Below are positions 9,026 through 17,817 of a stretch of DNA of 64,000 nucleotides, piece after piece. Both the position numbers and the translations under genes were made by a program. The notes beneath the pieces were generated by a model that was not told the DNA's origin, did not search any database, and worked only from the letters and a program-made list of their open reading frames with translations. The stretch covers positions 186,001 through 250,000 of the forward strand of contig CAWBLQ010000003.1 in NCBI GenBank assembly GCA_963789715.1, read 5' to 3'. Positions within the stretch are counted from its first letter, which is position 1. Every line of letters begins with the position of its first letter. The DNA comes from Binatus sp963789715. Lineage in GTDB: Bacteria > Desulfobacterota > Binatia > Binatales > Binataceae.

Positions 9026-9669
9026 AGCAGCACCGACGCGATTGCGCTGATGATAGGGTTAATCACTCGCTCGACCGAATTTGTATACAGCAGCAGCAAA
9101 AGGATGAAAAAGCCGAACGGCTCGAGTTGCGCGTAAGGCCGCGCGAGGGTCTGCGGCAGCAACGTGAAGAGCACGCGGCCGCCGTCGAGCGGCAGCAGCG
9201 GAAAAAGATTGAAGACCGCCAGCACGATGTTGATCCACACCGACGCCTGCAGCATCAGGTAGAGCGGCACCGCGATCGACGGGCCGTACGGCGCATTGAC
9301 GAACCCCGCCACCACGCGCATCGCAAGCGCGCTCAGAATTGCCAGCGCGATATTGGTCCCCGGTCCGGCCGCCGCGACCAGCAGCATGCCGAGGCGCGGG
9401 CTGCGCAGATGATGGAAATTGACCGGGACCGGCTTGGCATAACCGAAAACCGGCAGATGCAGGAACAGCAGCATAGCGGGCATGATGATGGTGCCGAACA
9501 GATCGACGTGCGAAATCGGATTCAGGGTCAGGCGCCCGGCCCGCAGCGCAGTATCGTCGCCGAAGCGCAGCGCGACGAAGCCGTGCATCACCTCGTGCAG
9601 AATGATCGCGAAGATCGTCGGCAGCGCCCAAATCGACAGCGTAGCCAGGAACTCGCCTGAGTTGTTCAA
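9022..9669 (-). CDS. Site-2 protease family (M50) membrane metalloprotease
   Basis: 215 residues from a TTG start at 9669 that overlaps the xerD stop (TTGA). About five hydrophobic segments are visible. The zinc ligands are His25 and His29 with Glu26 in LHEVMHG, and the third ligand Asp is in PLLPLDGGR (about 163). The short form without a PDZ domain matches the compact S2P group found next to scpA in many bacteria. These enzymes cut transmembrane segments within the membrane; the substrate here is unknown. The ISHVDLFGTIIMPAML stretch is typical of the subgroup. The gene order xerD, M50, scpA, scpB is a recurring bacterial arrangement, though no mechanistic link is established. Confidence 0.9.
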   Translation of the reverse strand: MNNSGEFLATLSIWALPTIFAIILHEVMHGFVALRFGDDTALRAGRLTLNPISHVDLFGTIIMPAMLLFLHLPVFGYAKPVPVNFHHLRSPRLGMLLVAAAGPGTNIALAILSALAMRVVAGFVNAPYGPSIAVPLYLMLQASVWINIVLAVFNLFPLLPLDGGRVLFTLLPQTLARPYAQLEPFGFFILLLLLYTNSVERVINPIISAIASVLL

Positions 9670-10631
9670 GAGCGAGGTTCCCCGGCGGAGGCGATTCGAG
9701 TCGCGCGCGGATGAAACGTGCGATGAACCTTGCGCAAGTGGCTCCTTGAGAGATGAGTGTAAATCTGCGTGGTCGAGATGTCGCTGTGGCCGAGCATCTC
9801 CTGCACGGCGCGCAGATCGGCGCCGCCTTCGAGCAGATGCGTGGCGAAGCAATGCCGCAAGGTATGCGGGCTGACCCAAGCGAGGCGCGGCTCGCCGGCG
9901 GCCCATCCTTTGAGCGCCTTGAAAAACCCCTGCCGGGTCATCGCGCGGCCGAGCCTCGTGATGAATACCGCCGATATGCGACGCGGGATTTTTTTTTCGC
10001 CGCGCTTAGTGTCGCCGGCCCGGTTGAGGATCTCGTCGCGCCGCTCGAGGTAAGCCTTAAGCGCGCGAATCGCGGCGCCACCCATCGGCACCATCCGCTC
10101 CTTGCCGCCCTTGCCGAGCACGACGACGGAGCCGGCCGCCAGATTCACCTGGTGCACTTGCAAGCCGACCAGCTCCGAAACGCGCAGCCCGCATCCGTAA
10201 GCCATTTCGAGCATCGCGCGATCGCGCATTCCGCGCGCGTCGCGCGCGTCGATCGCGGCGATGAGATTTTCAACGTCGCCCGGCGACAGGGTGCGCGGCA
10301 GTTTGCGCGGATGGGGCCTGAGTTTCACGGCGGGCGCGGGATCGCGCTCGATGATCTTCTCGTCCACCAGTTCGCGCGCGAGCCCGCGCAGGCTGGCCAG
10401 ATGGCGGCGCTGCGAACTGACGGCGAAGCCATGGTCCGCGAGCGCTTCGAGGTACGCGGTCAGCGCGGCGGCGTCGAGCTGCGCAGGCTGCACGCCGGCC
10501 TCGTGGCACCACGCTTGAAAAACGCTGAGGTCATGCGCGTACGCTTCCATCGAATGACGGCTGAGTCCGCGCTCGACAGCCTGGCGCGACAAGTGCCGAT
10601 CGATGAGCTCGTCCCAGCCGGCAGCGCTCAC
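9666..10631 (-). CDS. xerD: Site-specific tyrosine recombinase XerD (XerC/D family)
   Basis: 321 residues from a GTG start (VSAAGWDELIDRHL) overlapping the glnD stop. The N-terminal SAM-like core-binding domain spans about 1-95. The catalytic domain shows all family residues: Arg in GCGLRVSELVGL (about 150), Lys in GKGGKERMVP (about 173), His and Arg in SPHTLRHCFATHLLEGGADL (about 256), His in LGHSDISTTQ (about 281) and the nucleophile Tyr in QIYTHLS (about 290). With XerC it resolves chromosome dimers at dif. A sole Xer or XerC role is possible because the partner gene is not visible. A basic insertion (DTKRGEKKIPRR) precedes the HxxR box. Confidence 0.92.
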   Translation of the reverse strand: MSAAGWDELIDRHLSRQAVERGLSRHSMEAYAHDLSVFQAWCHEAGVQPAQLDAAALTAYLEALADHGFAVSSQRRHLASLRGLARELVDEKIIERDPAPAVKLRPHPRKLPRTLSPGDVENLIAAIDARDARGMRDRAMLEMAYGCGLRVSELVGLQVHQVNLAAGSVVVLGKGGKERMVPMGGAAIRALKAYLERRDEILNRAGDTKRGEKKIPRRISAVFITRLGRAMTRQGFFKALKGWAAGEPRLAWVSPHTLRHCFATHLLEGGADLRAVQEMLGHSDISTTQIYTHLSRSHLRKVHRTFHPRATRIASAGEPRS

Positions 10632-13378
10632 GGCTGCGCTCCGCTGGTGGGATTCTGTTCGACCTTTTCGAGCAAGGCGGCGCGAAGCTCCCGCATCCGA
10701 TCGAGATCCTCGAGTTTTCCGCCCTCGCGATCGCTCACGTAAAATACATCGAGCGCCTGATCGGCGTTGGTCGAAATGCGCGCGAGGTGAATCCGCAGGC
10801 CGAGGCGGTAGAGCGTGTGGGTGATCGCGAACAGCAGGCCGACGCGGTCCTGCGTGAATACGTCGATGACAGTGAACTGCTCGGAGGTGCGATTGTCGAC
10901 GGTGACTTCGGTCGGCACGTGGCGCACAAACTTGCGGCCCGCGTTCTGCACGTGATGCGCCGCGGCGACCAAGGCCGCGATGTCCTGCTGGCCGGTGATC
11001 ACGCGCTCGAGGTCGTGCTCGACGCGCAGCCAGCGGTCGTCTTCCATCGCCATCGAGCCCGCGCCCGTCTGATGCGAGACGCGGAACACGTCCATCGCGA
11101 TGCCGTTGGTGCGCGTGGTGATTCGGGCCGACAGGATGTTGAGATTGTTGGCGGTCAGGGCGCCCGCGATCATCGAAAACAGTCCCGGCCGGTCGCACGT
11201 CACGACGATAAACTCGCTGAACTCGAGTTCGGGGAAATGCCTGATGCGGCAGACCAGCGGCCGGTCCGCGAGCGCGCGCATCGACTCGAAGTGCAGCGGA
11301 ATGTCGTTTTCGGGCACCGTGAAGAAGTAACGGTCGGGCATCTCGTCGAGGAACGCGGTCACGTCCGCCTCGGGAGCGGACGCGGCGAGCAGGGTCGCGC
11401 GGACCGCCGCCTTAACGGTGGCCAGTCGGCGCGCGGGATCGACCGCCTCGCGCCCGCCCTGTTCGAGAACCTTCAGCGCGCGCATGTAGAGGTCGCTCAG
11501 CAGCATGTCGCGCCAGTTGTTGTAAACCTTGGGCGCAACCGCGCGCATGTCGGCATAGGTCAGCAGGTAAAGCGCCTTCAGACGATCGATCGAGCCGACG
11601 GTGCGGGCAAATTCCTCGACGGTGGTGTGATCGTCAAGGTCACCCTTCTGCGCGACCTGCGACATCATCAGGTGGTTGCGGACCAGGAACACGACCAGGT
11701 CGATTTCCTCGCTGTTCAGTCCCAGCCGCTGCGACACTTCCGCGGCCAGGCTGGCTCCGCGCTCATGATGGTCGTGGCCGTGCCCCTTGCCGATGTCGTG
11801 GAGCAGCAGCGCAAGGAAGACCAGCGGCAGATGGTCGAGCTCGCGCGCGACCTCGGTGAGCAGGGGAGTGGGATCCTTGAACTCGCCCGTGCGCAGGCGT
11901 TCGAGTTCGCGCACGGCCACCAGCGAATGCCGGTCAACGGTGTAGATGTGGTAAAGGTCGTGCAGCACGCGCGCGTAGAGGTTGCCGAACTCGGGGATGA
12001 TCGCGCCGAGCACGCCCGACAGATGCATCGCCTCGAGCGTCTCGGCGACCCGCTGGCGCGCCGATAAAATCGTCATCAGGACTGCGGTGACGCGCGGGTC
12101 TTTGCGCAGGTCGTCGTCGATTAGTCCAACATTGTCGCGCACCAACTGGTACGCGCTGCCCGAAAGGCTCACGTCCTGCGCCTGGCAGTCGGCATAGATC
12201 GCAATCAGGTTGATCGGATCGCGCTTGAAGAAATCAGCTGCGGCGATACTCAGCAGATTGCCCTGAACGATTACACCGGGGCGAATCCTGCGGGTCGGCG
12301 TGCGGCGAAAAAACCGCCCGCCAGGACTGTTCTCGGTCACGCGCGCGATCAAGCCCTCGGCGAAGCGATGGACCGTCGACGCGTGCTGGTAGTACGCGCG
12401 CATCAAGGCGGAACCGGCGGCCTGTCCGTCCTCGGGCTTGAAGCCCAGCAAAGGTTCGATCCGCTCCTGCATCTCGAAGGTGATCTGATCGAAGTGGCGC
12501 CCGCTCAGAAAATGCAGCGAATTGCGCACCCGCCAGAGAAAGTCGCGTGCCTCGATCACTTCGGCCGCTTCGGGTTCGGTGATGACGGCCTTCTGCACCA
12601 GCTCTTCGAGCGAATGAACTTTGTACTTGACCTTGGCCAGCCACATCGCGGTGTGTAGATCGCGCAGGCCGCCTTCGCCCTCCTTGATCTGAGGCTCGAG
12701 CAGGTAGATCGAATCGCCGTACTGGGCGTGGCGTTTGCGGCTTTCCTCGAGTTTGGTGGCGAAGAACTTGTCCTGGTTGCGGTTGAGGACCTCGGCGATG
12801 AGCAGCTTGTCGAGCTCGGCGTACAGCTTCTCGTCGCCGCAGAGGTAGCGCGCGTCGAGGATCGCGGTTTTTTCCTTCAGGTCGTCGTTGGCGAGCCGCA
12901 CGCATTCCTTGGCCGTGCGCACGCCGTGTCCGACCGTGAGCCCCGCGTCCCACAGCGCGTGCAAAATTATCTCGGTGACAATTTCGGCGTACGGACCGCG
13001 CTTGTAGTCGTGCAGGAACAAGAGATCGACGTCGGATTGCGGATTCAGTTCACCGCGTCCGTAACCGCCGCGCGCGACCACCGTGATTTTCTGGTTGAGC
13101 TTGGGAAATCGCCGGCCGTGATCCGCGTCCGCATAGTAAAACAGCGCGCGCAGCAGATCGTCCATCGCCGCCGTCATCGCGGCCACGATCTCGCCGCCGC
13201 TGGCGCCGGCGAAGTGGCGCTCGGCGAGCTCGGCGCGGACCGATTCGAGATAAGCGCGGGCATTGACGCCGGGGGTCCGGCTCGCGGCGAACTGCGCGAG
13301 CAGCGCCTCCTGGCCACGCGGCGAAGGCGCAGCAGTCGGCGCGGAGCCCGCGCCACTCGCGCCCGTGACGAGGCTCAC
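10628..13378 (-). CDS. glnD: Bifunctional PII uridylyltransferase / uridylyl-removing enzyme GlnD
   Basis: 916 residues from a GTG start at 13378 that overlaps the amidase stop. Domain order is nucleotidyltransferase (ARGGYGRGELNPQSDVDLLF, near 104, with the metal-binding DxD), a PII-uridylyltransferase middle, an HD phosphohydrolase (LLLHDIGKGHGHDHHERGA, near 526) and two C-terminal ACT domains (VVTCDRPGLFSMIAGAL near 724; DVFTQDRVGLLFAITHTL near 838). It adds UMP to PII when glutamine is low and removes it when glutamine is high. No glnB or glnK lies in the window. Its place among cell-wall and segregation genes resembles the glnD-xerD adjacency of other deltaproteobacteria. Confidence 0.96.
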   Translation of the reverse strand: MSLVTGASGAGSAPTAAPSPRGQEALLAQFAASRTPGVNARAYLESVRAELAERHFAGASGGEIVAAMTAAMDDLLRALFYYADADHGRRFPKLNQKITVVARGGYGRGELNPQSDVDLLFLHDYKRGPYAEIVTEIILHALWDAGLTVGHGVRTAKECVRLANDDLKEKTAILDARYLCGDEKLYAELDKLLIAEVLNRNQDKFFATKLEESRKRHAQYGDSIYLLEPQIKEGEGGLRDLHTAMWLAKVKYKVHSLEELVQKAVITEPEAAEVIEARDFLWRVRNSLHFLSGRHFDQITFEMQERIEPLLGFKPEDGQAAGSALMRAYYQHASTVHRFAEGLIARVTENSPGGRFFRRTPTRRIRPGVIVQGNLLSIAAADFFKRDPINLIAIYADCQAQDVSLSGSAYQLVRDNVGLIDDDLRKDPRVTAVLMTILSARQRVAETLEAMHLSGVLGAIIPEFGNLYARVLHDLYHIYTVDRHSLVAVRELERLRTGEFKDPTPLLTEVARELDHLPLVFLALLLHDIGKGHGHDHHERGASLAAEVSQRLGLNSEEIDLVVFLVRNHLMMSQVAQKGDLDDHTTVEEFARTVGSIDRLKALYLLTYADMRAVAPKVYNNWRDMLLSDLYMRALKVLEQGGREAVDPARRLATVKAAVRATLLAASAPEADVTAFLDEMPDRYFFTVPENDIPLHFESMRALADRPLVCRIRHFPELEFSEFIVVTCDRPGLFSMIAGALTANNLNILSARITTRTNGIAMDVFRVSHQTGAGSMAMEDDRWLRVEHDLERVITGQQDIAALVAAAHHVQNAGRKFVRHVPTEVTVDNRTSEQFTVIDVFTQDRVGLLFAITHTLYRLGLRIHLARISTNADQALDVFYVSDREGGKLEDLDRMRELRAALLEKVEQNPTSGAQP

Positions 13379-14649
13379 AGATTTCCCGCCGCCAGATCGG
13401 CGTCGAGGTAGTGCGCTACCGCCTTCGCGATCGCGCCGGCCAGCACGTCCTGGTACTGCGCCGATTCCAGCCGCGCCGCTTCGCCTGCGTTCGACATGAA
13501 GCCGCATTCAACCAGCACGGCCGGCATATGCGCGCCGACCAGCACGTAAAATGGTCCCATCTTCGCTCCCAGCGCGTGCACGTTCAGTCCAAGTCCGGCG
13601 TCGAGATCGGCGACCGTCTGCGCGTCGATCATTCTGGCCAGCGAGGCCGCTTCCGACGCTTTATAGTTCTGGCGCAAGTCGGTCAGGATGTAGTTTAAGT
13701 TGGAGGCGTCCGGTGCGCCATAGCCGTCGGCGCCGGCGTTTTCCATGCGCGCCAGCCGAATCGTCGCGCGGTCGGTGGTGTTGTTCAGGTAATAGACTTC
13801 GATTCCCGTGGTGTCGGTGTCCGGGCTCGAATTGAGGTGAATTGAAACGAAGAGGTCCGCACCCGCGCGATTCGCAATTCGAGTGCGCGCGGCGAGGCTG
13901 ATGAACACGTCGCTCGAGCGCGTGAGTTCGGCGCGGATGCCGCGGGCTTCCAGAGCGGCCTTGAGGCGCGTCGCGATCTGCAGGGCGAGATTTTTTTCCA
14001 TCGCGCCCGCCGACGACTGAGTGCCGGGGTCGTACCCGCCATGACCGGGATCGATCATCACGAGGAAGCGGCCCGGCTGACGATTGTCTTCATTCGCATT
14101 TGATGGCACGGGTGCGACTGGTTGCGCGGCAGAATCAGGAGGAGGGTTGTCCGCCGGCGCAAATGCGACAGTGCGCGCGACGGTTGGAGCAGGGCGGCCC
14201 GGAGCGTCGTTTTCGTTGTGCGCGATCATCGGCGCCGCGATATTTGGATCCGCGCCGTTGGTCGCGACCCGCAATACTATTTCATTTCTGTCTCGGATCC
14301 GCGCGACCGCATAGTCGGCTTGGCCGATTACCTCGACGACGATTCGCGACCTGCCGCCGGGCGACTCGATCGTGCGGACGCTCGCGAGCGGCGCCGTTTC
14401 ATGGCCGAACAGCGGGCGCGGCGGGATCGCGACGCGAGTGCGCGCCAGCTCGATCCAGAGTTGGCTACCGTGCGTGCTGAGATCGATCGGTGGAGCGGGC
14501 CCGCTGAATCCGAAATGGATTTCGAGAGTCGGCCCGCGATGCTCGATACGCGCGGAGATTAGCACTGATGCGGGGACGCTAGCCCGCGCGCGAGCAACCA
14601 TCGCGCAAATCACCGCCGTCGCGACCGCAACCGTCATCAACCTCCGCAT
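13375..14649 (-). CDS. N-acetylmuramoyl-L-alanine amidase (AMIN + Amidase_3)
   Basis: 424 residues from the ATG at 14649, which has GGGAGG upstream; earlier ATG codons lack one. A signal peptide (MRRLMTVAVATAVICAMVAR) is followed by an AMIN domain (about 35-135) that targets peptidoglycan or the septum in AmiC-type enzymes. A Pro/Ala linker leads to the Amidase_3 zinc domain (from about 200): first zinc His in MIDPGHGGYDPG, the Glu of GAMEKNLALQIA, the second His in FVSIHLNSSPD and the catalytic Glu in AVLVECGFMSN. It cleaves the amide between MurNAc and the stem peptide, typically in daughter-cell separation. It is the first gene of the glnD-xerD-scpAB operon. Confidence 0.93.
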   Translation of the reverse strand: MRRLMTVAVATAVICAMVARARASVPASVLISARIEHRGPTLEIHFGFSGPAPPIDLSTHGSQLWIELARTRVAIPPRPLFGHETAPLASVRTIESPGGRSRIVVEVIGQADYAVARIRDRNEIVLRVATNGADPNIAAPMIAHNENDAPGRPAPTVARTVAFAPADNPPPDSAAQPVAPVPSNANEDNRQPGRFLVMIDPGHGGYDPGTQSSAGAMEKNLALQIATRLKAALEARGIRAELTRSSDVFISLAARTRIANRAGADLFVSIHLNSSPDTDTTGIEVYYLNNTTDRATIRLARMENAGADGYGAPDASNLNYILTDLRQNYKASEAASLARMIDAQTVADLDAGLGLNVHALGAKMGPFYVLVGAHMPAVLVECGFMSNAGEAARLESAQYQDVLAGAIAKAVAHYLDADLAAGNL

Positions 14650-14790
14650 CCCCACAAGCCTCCCGCCCATAACAAGGATAGCCGCCAATGAGAGCAATCG
14701 CCACGCCCCTCGGCGCCGCGCGCGGCGGCTATTACTTCGATCTAAATCCAGCGGGAGGAAAGACCCGCCTGCCGTAAACCATGCGGTCGG

Positions 14791-15270
14791 CTACTGAGCC
14801 CTGCAGACGGTGAATGAGACTCTGTTCTCGGTGGAGTCAACGGTGCGAAATTGAGCGTCGGTGACCCCGTCAACGGAGGAAAAGGCGATTGCAACCGGAC
14901 AACTATTGGCGTTGGTGCTGCCGGGATTGAGATAGCCTGTCGTGTTGTCCGAATTGATACAATAAGTGCCGCTGAGTGAGGTGAAATCCTTAAATGTCGG
15001 GCTCGAATTCGGATTGTTGGTGTTTTGCGCCTGGAACCCACTTGTGGTGCCTGTGCCGTCGCCGGTGCTGGTGAGAGTTACGACCACCAGTCCAACCTTG
15101 GGAAACCCAGAGCCGTCCAGGCCGACCGAGGTGCAGCTATACGATCCACTAATAGTGGTCGTCCCCTTGGTGGTGCAGGTGGGCGAAGGCGAGGGACAGG
15201 TTTTAGTCTGCGCGCCGGCGGTGCCGGCCAGGATCGTCAATGCACAAGCAACCAGGCAAGCTATTCTCAT
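14791..15270 (-). CDS. Secreted six-cysteine protein of unknown family (paralogue 1)
   Basis: 159 residues. A signal peptide (MRIACLVACALTILAGTAGA) with cleavage after AGA is followed by QTKTCPSPSPTCTT. The mature chain is Thr/Ser/Asn-rich with six cysteines: two in the CPSPxPxC opening, then SYSC, GTYC, SCPVA and the C-terminal VCRAQ. It aligns along its whole length with the protein at 16061-16516: GxYxCT, VVTLxxTGD, QAQNxN, SGTYCxN, GYL, CPxA, TENxxxxxxCR. No domain is recognised. Secretion and three disulfides are inferred. The protein between the two paralogues is also exported, so the three may be parts of one extracellular or surface system. Confidence 0.75.
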   Translation of the reverse strand: MRIACLVACALTILAGTAGAQTKTCPSPSPTCTTKGTTTISGSYSCTSVGLDGSGFPKVGLVVVTLTSTGDGTGTTSGFQAQNTNNPNSSPTFKDFTSLSGTYCINSDNTTGYLNPGSTNANSCPVAIAFSSVDGVTDAQFRTVDSTENRVSFTVCRAQ

Positions 15271-15344
15271 CGTGAGTTTCCCCCAACTTTGAGTTGCGGT
15301 CTGAAATCGTGTCGCATTGTATCCGTCGCGGCTAGCCGCACCTC

Positions 15345-15989
15345 CTAGTTCAACACAGGCCCGTAAAGGTTGAGGACATTCGGTGAAGGGCTTGCCGATG
15401 GCGTCGCGGTCGTCGTCGGCGTCGGCGTGATGCTTGAAGATGACGTCGCGGTCATAGTCGGCGTTGCGGTTAATGTTGGCGTCGCGGTGGCAGTGCCTGT
15501 CGGAGTTGCCGTCTTCGTCGCGGTTGCGGTCGGCGTCGGCGTTGGCGCAGCTTCGCCCTGTCCCTCGAGTTGGACGTGCTGAGGGCTCTTTTGTGCTGAG
15601 TCGGTGAACGCCAAGCCCTGACTCTCTTTCAATGGCTTCTTACTAGCGGCGGTAGGTTTGAACGAGACATCAACTGTACACTTACCGCTGGGTGCTATCG
15701 AAGTGCCGCAGGTAGTGCCGGGATCTTTGATGAACGGCGATGAAGCAACGATGCTCGTGATCGAAATCGCAGTCGTACTGGATCCATTGGTAACCGTTAC
15801 GGTCTGCGCAGGACTGGTGGCGCCAACGAGGACCTTTCCGAAGTTGAGCGCTTTGGGTGAGAGTCCCAGGGTGGGGATTTTGGGCTTCGTGATGGCCGGC
15901 GAAACATCCAGCGATTGCGCCAACGCCGGGCGCGCGAACGCCGCCGAGGCCATGATCGTCAGAACCGCGATCGGCATAGTCGTGCGCAT
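15345..15989 (-). CDS. Secreted ASH/choice-of-anchor-D domain protein with Thr/Pro-rich tail
   Basis: 214 residues from the ATG at 15989 (in-frame ATGs at 16022 and 16073 would only lengthen the leader). A signal peptide (MPIAVLTIMASAAFARPALA) is followed by one immunoglobulin-like ASH domain with the usual signature LNFGKVLVGATSPAQTVTV and CTVDVSFKPTA, containing two cysteines. From about residue 145 the chain is almost only Thr, Pro, Ala and Ser (TPTPTATATKTATPTGTA and similar), a flexible tail that may be glycosylated. At the DNA level the tail appears as GTCGGCGTC-like repeats. Its neighbours on both sides are six-cysteine secreted paralogues in the same orientation. The role is unknown; adhesion or surface anchoring is only a guess. 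Confidence 0.75.
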   Translation of the reverse strand: MRTTMPIAVLTIMASAAFARPALAQSLDVSPAITKPKIPTLGLSPKALNFGKVLVGATSPAQTVTVTNGSSTTAISITSIVASSPFIKDPGTTCGTSIAPSGKCTVDVSFKPTAASKKPLKESQGLAFTDSAQKSPQHVQLEGQGEAAPTPTPTATATKTATPTGTATATPTLTATPTMTATSSSSITPTPTTTATPSASPSPNVLNLYGPVLN

Positions 15990-16060
15990 GATCGAGTGAG
16001 CCGCGTGCGCTCGCCAACTCATCGGCCAACGAAATCGATTGTTAGACCGCAAACCCCTGA

Positions 16061-16516
16061 CTATCGCTGGCAAAGGAGCGCTCCAGCGTTGTTCTCGGTG
16101 GTGTCGATGATCCGGATTTCCTTGCTCGAATCATCGACCACCATCGCGAGCGGACAGACCCCGTCTGGGGTAGTGGTGAACAGATAGCCGTAGCCGGCGG
16201 CGTTGAGGCAGTAGGTGCCGGACGCGCCCGGGGCGAAGTCGCTATAGGTGGTTGTGCTACCGGAATTGTTGTTCTGCGCCTGCTTAGCAACTGAGAAGTC
16301 TCCGGTACCGCTTAACGTGACGACCTGCACGGCGCTGCTGACGACGTTGGAAGAATCGGTGCTGATCTCGGTGCATACATAGGTGCCGTAAAGATCGGCC
16401 AACGTGGAGGAAGAACTGGTCGTGCAGGCAGGGGTGGGCGAAGGACAGGTCTGGGCATAGGAGTCTCCTGCCGCAGACAAGAGAAAGAGCGCGACCAGAA
16501 ACTCAATTTTCTTCAT
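16061..16516 (-). CDS. Secreted six-cysteine protein of unknown family (paralogue 2)
   Basis: 151 residues from the ATG at 16516 (MKKIEFLVALFLLSAAG, cleavage after SYA). An ATG 10 codons upstream would put a polar stretch before the signal and is not preferred. The mature protein opens QTCPSPTPACTT and has six cysteines at positions equivalent to those of the protein at 14791-15270. Both share GTYxC, VVTLxxTGD, QAQNxN, DFxxxxSGTYC, CPxA and a TENN/TENR segment before the last Cys. No known family is recognised. The upstream 230 bases are AT-richer than the surroundings and probably hold the promoter of the three-gene set. Confidence 0.75.
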   Translation of the reverse strand: MKKIEFLVALFLLSAAGDSYAQTCPSPTPACTTSSSSTLADLYGTYVCTEISTDSSNVVSSAVQVVTLSGTGDFSVAKQAQNNNSGSTTTYSDFAPGASGTYCLNAAGYGYLFTTTPDGVCPLAMVVDDSSKEIRIIDTTENNAGALLCQR

Positions 16517-16774
16517 CGGTAGGATTCCCCCTGGCTCAGGACTCAAAGCAAGCGATAAACTCGAAGTGAACGCGCGACGAACTGTTGCATAAACCCGCCC
16601 TGATCAGCAAACGGTTACAGACTGCGCTCAACGCAAAGAAAAAGGAGGCCAATGAAGATTTTTTGAGGCCAAACGCACTACATTGCTATTTCTTCTGGCT
16701 TGAGGCGCTCTAGAGCGCATGGCTCTCGATCGAGCCACTATTCGTGTTTCGTTCTCCTAAACCAAAGGGAGATT

Positions 16775-16963
16775 ATGTTGATGACGACTCCACTTTCCGG
16801 TAAACTGGACGATAACGTGACAGGCCGGATGACGCCAGAGATGATCGAGGCGGGTGCCCTAGCCTTGTCTCTTTATGATCGAGAATTTGAAACGCTGGAA
16901 GAAGCGACTGAGAGGATCTACCGCGCCATTATGACGGCTTGTCGGGATCGAAACGTTTCTTGA
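16775..16963 (+). CDS. Small hypothetical protein
   Basis: 62 residues from the ATG at 16775, chosen because AAAGGGAG lies about five bases upstream; a second ATG follows two codons later. The sequence is acidic and probably helical (TPEMIEAGALALSLYDREFE, then TLEEATERIYRAIMTA). No family is recognised. It lies in the lower-GC patch between the secreted proteins and the insertion sequence and is the only plus-strand gene there. Coding status rests on the good ribosome binding site and ordinary amino-acid composition. Confidence 0.5.
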   Translation: MLMTTPLSGKLDDNVTGRMTPEMIEAGALALSLYDREFETLEEATERIYRAIMTACRDRNVS

Positions 16964-17052
16964 TTTCTTGTTGGACGTGCTCTAGTCCCTTCCGCCTCTC
17001 GGACAAGATTATCTTTTTGCGGGAATCAGATTGCTCGAAAGAGGATGAAAAA

Positions 17053-17739
17053 TCAATCTATCTTCTTTTTGCCTATGACCAGTTCATAGTAGTTGTCTGG
17101 CATAACGGTCTCATGAGGCCATTGTGGAACCCGGAAGTCGTGGGGGATATGCGCTCGCGTCAGTGCCTCCGATAGTTTGCGGGCACGCGACGGAATCGGG
17201 TTCAGAGTTTTAACGCTGATAAAGACGCCTCGGAGATCTACGGGGATCAGATTGGAAGGGTGATACCCGACGAGGTCTTGTAGGCGTTCCCATATCTGCA
17301 ATCCGTAACTTACCGCCTCGCTATTAACCGGATTCGCAGTCACGACTAATCCATACATTGATCCCGTTTCCCTACGAAGTTCTTCCAGAGTAGGCGATAG
17401 AATATCAGCTTGTCCCGCATTAAATTCTCGCGCCCGCAATTTCTCCAACTCCGCTTTGAGATTTTCTGGATCGGCTTTTTCAGCGAGGTCCTTTTGTTCA
17501 TTCCAAGATAGGAACGTCGCGAAGAATAGCAACACGCAGCCGATTGGCAGAGAGAAGTGATTCACAAGAGCCTGGATGTCAGCTTGAGCATCCGTGCTCG
17601 TAAAGAACCCCATCTCGATGTGGGGCAGAATGAACGTCAAAAATGCGCCGCTGACTAGCAAGACATAATGCCTCACAACAGCCACCAAATAATCGACGAA
17701 ACGCCCCGCGAATTTCTTAATCGTGGCCCACGCTGCCAT
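17053..17739 (-). CDS. Hypothetical two-TM membrane protein with cytosolic domain
   Basis: 228 residues. Two hydrophobic segments are visible at about 21-40 (VVRHYVLLVSGAFLTFILPH) and about 64-78 (LPIGCVLLFFATFLSW). A charged helical stretch follows (NEQKDLAEKADPENLKAELE, likely a short coiled coil) and then a soluble domain of about 130 residues containing TLEELRRETGSMYGLVVTAN and IPVDLRGVFISVKTLNPIPS. The soluble part may bind a ligand or partner, but no family is recognised. Codon use and GC are unlike the neighbouring core genes, consistent with recent acquisition. It sits immediately beside the insertion sequence, outside its proposed left end. Confidence 0.65.
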   Translation of the reverse strand: MAAWATIKKFAGRFVDYLVAVVRHYVLLVSGAFLTFILPHIEMGFFTSTDAQADIQALVNHFSLPIGCVLLFFATFLSWNEQKDLAEKADPENLKAELEKLRAREFNAGQADILSPTLEELRRETGSMYGLVVTANPVNSEAVSYGLQIWERLQDLVGYHPSNLIPVDLRGVFISVKTLNPIPSRARKLSEALTRAHIPHDFRVPQWPHETVMPDNYYELVIGKKKID

Positions 17740-17817
17740 GAGAGTGTGGTTGGTACTTGTCGCACGACTGCACCTGCGCTATTTTAGATTCACAGCGCAC
17801 GTGCAACCGTAAACTGT

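Noticed and set aside
9670..11198. Longer N-termini for xerD and the M50 protease
   Set aside because: The extensions overlap upstream genes and read as Arg-rich shadow sequence; GTGA/TTGA overlaps give natural starts.
15370..15560. GTC/GGC-rich tandem-like repeats resembling a CRISPR or minisatellite
   Set aside because: They are codons for the Thr/Pro/Ala tail of the ASH protein in frame, with no regular spacer-repeat structure.
17053..17739. The membrane protein as part of the insertion sequence
   Set aside because: It lies outside the inferred inverted repeats and IS1595 elements do not usually carry such a passenger; kept as a separate gene.
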